Assembly: GCA_964554535.1 (NCBI GenBank)
Contig: CAZKPB010000001.1
Span: forward strand, 181,048 to 245,047
Direction of reading: 5' to 3'
From: DMER64 sp964554535
GTDB taxonomy: Bacteria; Bacteroidota; Bacteroidia; Bacteroidales; UBA932
DNA: 64,000 nucleotides
Within the stretch, counting starts at the first letter, position 1. Each line of letters starts with the position of its first letter. Below the pieces are notes generated by a model. The model saw only the letters and a program-made list of their open reading frames with translations, was not told the origin of the DNA and made no database searches. Position numbers and translations under genes: made by a program. This document shows, in pieces, positions 61,323-64,000 of the stretch.

Positions 61323-63200
61323 GTGAATTTGAGTTATGATGTCATTGTGGTAGGAGCGGGCCACGCAGGGTGTGAAGCCGCCTACGCCGCAGCTATGCTG
61401 GGGTCTTCTACCTTGTTGATTACTATGGATTTAACAAAGACCGGGCAGATGTCTTGCAACCCTGCGGTAGGAGGCATAGCCAAGGGGCAGATTGTAAGGG
61501 AAATAGATGCGTTAGGCGGGGCAATGGGTTTGGTAACCGATGCCAGCACCATTCAGTTCCGGATGCTAAATCGTTCTAAAGGACCAGCTATGTGGAGTCC
61601 GCGGGCACAATGCGACAGGATGTTGTTTTCGGCCACCTGGAGGGAGCTTCTGGAAGCTGTTCCTCATTTGGACTTGTGGCAGGATCAGGTGACCGGTCTT
61701 CTTTTTGACCACAACAGACTGAGCGGGGTGCGTACCGAATTGGGGGCGTCTTTTGCCGCCCGGACGGTGGTCCTTACGGCCGGTACTTTTTTGAACGGCA
61801 AAATTTTTCTGGGTACACAGACGGCTCCGGCGGGTAGGATAGGAGAGCCTCCGGCAATAGGGCTCAGTCAGCAGTTGGGTGAGTGCGGGTTGACGTTTGA
61901 GCGTATGAAGACCGGTACACCTCCCCGTATTGACGGGAGGTCGGTGGACTTGGAGGCGCTTCAGGTGCAGCCGGGTGATGAGCAACCTGCCAGGTTTTCT
62001 TTTCTGCCGGTGGACTCGGCCATTCAGCATAGGGGTGTGCAGCGGCCCTGTTATTTGGTTTATACCAATCCGGTGGTGCACGATATCTTGCGGACGGGTT
62101 TTGACAGGTCTCCGCTTTTTACAGGACGCATTTCCGGAAAGGGGCCCAGGTATTGTCCCAGTATTGAAGATAAGTTGCGCACGTTTGCCGGAAAGGACCA
62201 GCATCCTCTTTTTTTGGAGCCCGAAGGCTGGAATACGCACGAATTCTATTTGCAGGGCTTTTCTTCATCTTTGCCAATTGACGTTCAATTTCAGGCAGTT
62301 AGAGCTATAAAAGGCCTGGAATCCGCCAAGTTTTTCCGTCCTGCTTACGCTATTGAGTACGATTACTTTCCGCCCACTCAAATAACGCACTCTCTGGAAG
62401 TAAAAAATATCCCCAATTTGTTTTTTGCCGGTCAGGTCAACGGGACTACGGGTTATGAAGAGGCCGGCGCACAAGGGTTGATGGCCGGGATAAATGCACA
62501 TCAAAAATGTGTGGATGGGGAGCCGTTTGTGTTGCAAAGGAATCAGGCCTACATTGGGGTACTGATTGATGACCTGGTGACCAAGGGGGTGGATGAGCCT
62601 TACCGGATGTTTACCTCTCGCGCTGAACATCGTATTTTGTTGCGTCAGGATAATGCTGATGAACGGTTGACTGTGTTATCGTATAAGTTGGGCTTAGCGT
62701 CTGAAGCACGCTATGCCGCCTTGCAGTCCAAGGTTCAGGCAAGGGATGTTTTGTTTGCGGCATTGGACCAGACGACGCCGACGGCCGCACAGTGGAATCC
62801 GTTGCTTGAGTTGTTGGGTACTTCTCCGGTGTCTCAGAAGAAAAAGATTTCCGAGATTCTTGCTCGGCCTCAGGTTTCTTGGAAGGATGTGGAATCTTTT
62901 GTTCCACGTGAAACACTTTGTGTGGATCATCCTGCGTTTCAGGAGATTTGTGAATCTGTTGAGATTTTGGTAAAGTATCAGGGTTATATTGATCGCGAGG
63001 ATGGTTTTGCGGATAAGCTCATGCGGTTGGAACGGGTGGTGATTCCTGCTTCGTTTGATTATGAGAGGATGAAGGCTTTGTCTATGGAGGCTCGGCAGAA
63101 GTTGCAGCGGATCAGGCCGGGGACCATTGGACAGGCTTCTCGTATTCCGGGGGTTTCTCCCGCAGATGTTTCGGTGCTGTTGCTTTATTTGGGGCGGTAG
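61323..63200 (+). CDS. mnmG: tRNA uridine-5-carboxymethylaminomethyl modification enzyme MnmG
   Basis: A 625-residue FAD protein (GidA) that, with MnmE, modifies the wobble uridine of several tRNAs. It starts at a GTG with the FAD motif VIVVGAGHAGCEAAYAA. SCNPAVGGIAKGQIVREIDA, MLNRSKGPAMWSPRAQ and TAGTFLNGKIFLG follow, and the C-terminal helical domain ends with RIPGVSPADVSVLLLYL. The 3' third uses codons noticeably richer in G and T than genes further left. The stop is TAG. The repeat array begins shortly downstream. Confidence 0.95.
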   Translation: MNLSYDVIVVGAGHAGCEAAYAAAMLGSSTLLITMDLTKTGQMSCNPAVGGIAKGQIVREIDALGGAMGLVTDASTIQFRMLNRSKGPAMWSPRAQCDRMLFSATWRELLEAVPHLDLWQDQVTGLLFDHNRLSGVRTELGASFAARTVVLTAGTFLNGKIFLGTQTAPAGRIGEPPAIGLSQQLGECGLTFERMKTGTPPRIDGRSVDLEALQVQPGDEQPARFSFLPVDSAIQHRGVQRPCYLVYTNPVVHDILRTGFDRSPLFTGRISGKGPRYCPSIEDKLRTFAGKDQHPLFLEPEGWNTHEFYLQGFSSSLPIDVQFQAVRAIKGLESAKFFRPAYAIEYDYFPPTQITHSLEVKNIPNLFFAGQVNGTTGYEEAGAQGLMAGINAHQKCVDGEPFVLQRNQAYIGVLIDDLVTKGVDEPYRMFTSRAEHRILLRQDNADERLTVLSYKLGLASEARYAALQSKVQARDVLFAALDQTTPTAAQWNPLLELLGTSPVSQKKKISEILARPQVSWKDVESFVPRETLCVDHPAFQEICESVEILVKYQGYIDREDGFADKLMRLERVVIPASFDYERMKALSMEARQKLQRIRPGTIGQASRIPGVSPADVSVLLLYLGR

Positions 63201-63236
63201 GGAAGATAGGTAACGGTTTCTTATTTGGCTTGGCTC
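63201..63236. other. Short unique spacer between mnmG and the repeat array
   Basis: Thirty-six bases after the mnmG stop, T- and G-rich, without a hairpin terminator or a promoter that I can recognise. Confidence 0.5.
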
Positions 63237-64000
63237 GCGCCGGGGAAGCTGTCCCTACGCGTCAGCGGCCCGTGGGTCTTTGTGCATTGTCATTCGCCGA
63301 TACTTTGGTACTCGCCCTTATTTTTTATCTTGTTGGGTTACTTCCGCGCCTGCGACAGCATCCCCGCTCAGCACCGGCGGCACCAGGAGTCGTTGTGAAT
63401 GGTCACTCACCGACGTGTTGACGCCCCAAGGTACTCTTGTCTTGTATGGACTTCTTTTGTGTCTATATCATTTGCACTGATGCTTTCTTGATATGTTAAT
63501 CCCGCGCCGGCGGCAGCAGCCCCCGCGCAGCACCGGCGGCACCGGGAGTCGTTGTGAATTGTCATTCGCTGACGGTTTGGCGCTCGAACCGCTCTTTTTA
63601 GCCTGGTTCCTATCATTTGTACAGGTGCGTTTTCAGTAATTGTGGCCTGCACACGACTTTCATTGTAAAAGCGCGTGGGATTCTTAGTGGGTTTGTTCGC
63701 GTAGTGGGTTCACCCGCGCCGGCGACAGCACCCCCCCGCGCAGCACCGGCGGCACCGGGAGTCGTTGTGAATTGTCATTCGCTGACGGTTTGGCGCTCGA
63801 ACCGCTCTTTTTAGCCTGGTTCCTATCATTTGTACAGGTGCGTTTTCAGTAATTGTGGCCTGCACACGACTTTCATTGTAAAAGCGCGTGGGATTCTTAG
63901 TGGGTTTGTTCGCGTAGTGGGTTCACCCGCGCCGGCGACAGCACCCCCCCGCGCAGCACCGGCGGCACCGAAGGTCGTTGTGAATTGTCATTCGCTGCGG
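63237..64000. repeat. Array of GC-rich interspersed repeats, continuing past the window
   Basis: Five copies of a roughly 80-base GC-rich element start with CGCGCC at 63237, 63345, 63503, 63715 and 63928. The core contains CAGCACCGGCGGCACC, GTCGTTGTGAATTGTCATTC and GCTGACGG. The two leftmost copies are diverged; the three rightmost are nearly identical. Spacings grow from 108 to 158, 212 and 213 bases. The first two spacers differ from each other and from the rest, whereas the spacers after copies three and four are identical, so a unit of about 213 bases was recently duplicated in tandem. Copy five is cut by the window end. No credible ORF covers the array. A short arm GCGCC near the start of each full copy can pair with GGCGC after the core. 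Confidence 0.85.
63503..63927. repeat. Tandem pair of near-identical 212/213-bp units
   Basis: Units 63503-63714 and 63715-63927 are identical from the GCGCAGCACCGG segment to their ends. They differ only in the first 20-odd bases: GGCGGCAGCA versus GGCGACAGCA, and the length of a C run. The period of 213 is a multiple of three, but each unit carries stops in the best minus-strand frame, so a repeat protein is unlikely. Confidence 0.9.

Noticed and set aside
63407..63814. Repeat protein encoded by the right-hand array (213 bp is 71 codons)
   Set aside because: The best frame on the minus strand has a stop in each unit and the plus-strand frames are short and unlike neighbouring codon use.
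63237..64000. CRISPR array
   Set aside because: The conserved unit is about 80 bases, the spacers range from about 30 to 130 bases and two are identical, the units diverge to the left, and no cas gene is near.
1..64000. Insertion sequences, prophage, integrative element or restriction/defence island
   Set aside because: No transposase, integrase, phage structural, methylase/restriction, toxin-antitoxin or defence gene could be found; gene content is almost entirely conserved core functions.

Overview
The window looks like a chromosomal segment of a member of the Bacteroidales (phylum Bacteroidota) with roughly balanced GC. The evidence is the recurrent TAnnTTTG -7 promoter element with almost no Shine-Dalgarno sequences, and family-specific genes: a Bacteroidetes LptE, a paired PspC/PadR operon, a BACON-domain surface protein, an S46 dipeptidyl peptidase, an EF-G2-type paralogue, a Bacteroidetes-type Mrp and a TonB. 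Genus cannot be fixed from the sequence alone. I see no transposase, integrase, phage gene, CRISPR array or rRNA. One tRNA-Ala is present.

Layout. 1-4.8 kb: 5' part of L-serine ammonia-lyase (sdaA, minus), divergent PspC-PadR-PspC operon, then kbl. 4.9-11.2 kb: two closely related small lipoproteins in inverted orientation flank an OmpA/TPR lipoprotein and a sigma-54-activator/lptE/hypothetical/secG operon. 11.2-16.5 kb: lepA, then a split transketolase followed by an ECF sigma factor and two envelope proteins. 16.5-20 kb: trmN6-like methyltransferase, lolD-like ATPase and an EF-G paralogue. 20-27.4 kb: rnhB, dpp7-like peptidase, mrp and a 1154-residue BACON/LRR lipoprotein. 27.4-37.5 kb: thyA-folA-NSS transporter (minus), aspS-ksgA (plus), and endonuclease-mutS-ABC permease (minus). 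37.5-49.5 kb: ychF, then a string of seven minus-strand genes (ruvB, broken C45 hydrolase, mfd, outer-membrane barrel, TPR protein, lptC, ppiD). 49.5-49.75 kb: a very AT-rich gap with DnaA-box-like sequences. 49.7-54.6 kb: two-subunit xanthine dehydrogenase and a NamZ-type muramidase. 54.6-63.2 kb: fumarate reductase frdAB, lipoprotein, alpha/beta hydrolase, hflX, tonB, tRNA-Ala, ybeY and mnmG. 63.2-64 kb: a non-coding array of GC-rich repeats running off the end.

How the genes fit together. Most genes are housekeeping: translation (aspS, ksgA, lepA, EF-G2, mnmG, ybeY, trmN6, hflX), repair and recombination (mutS, mfd, ruvB, rnhB), folate/thymidylate synthesis, and outer-membrane and envelope biogenesis (lptE, lptC, secG, lolD, ppiD, tonB). 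Fumarate respiration, peptide use (Dpp7, serine and threonine/glycine catabolism), purine oxidation and peptidoglycan recycling suggest an anaerobic, amino-acid-using gut-type lifestyle; this is inference.

The most notable observations are: the repeat array at the right edge; an in-frame amber codon splitting a C45-family hydrolase; a candidate replication origin near 49.6 kb; an EF-G paralogue lacking the catalytic His; many start codons 4-8 nt after a -7 box, which implies leaderless mRNAs; mirror-image divergent promoters; an inverted lipoprotein duplication; and frdAB without an adjacent cytochrome b subunit.
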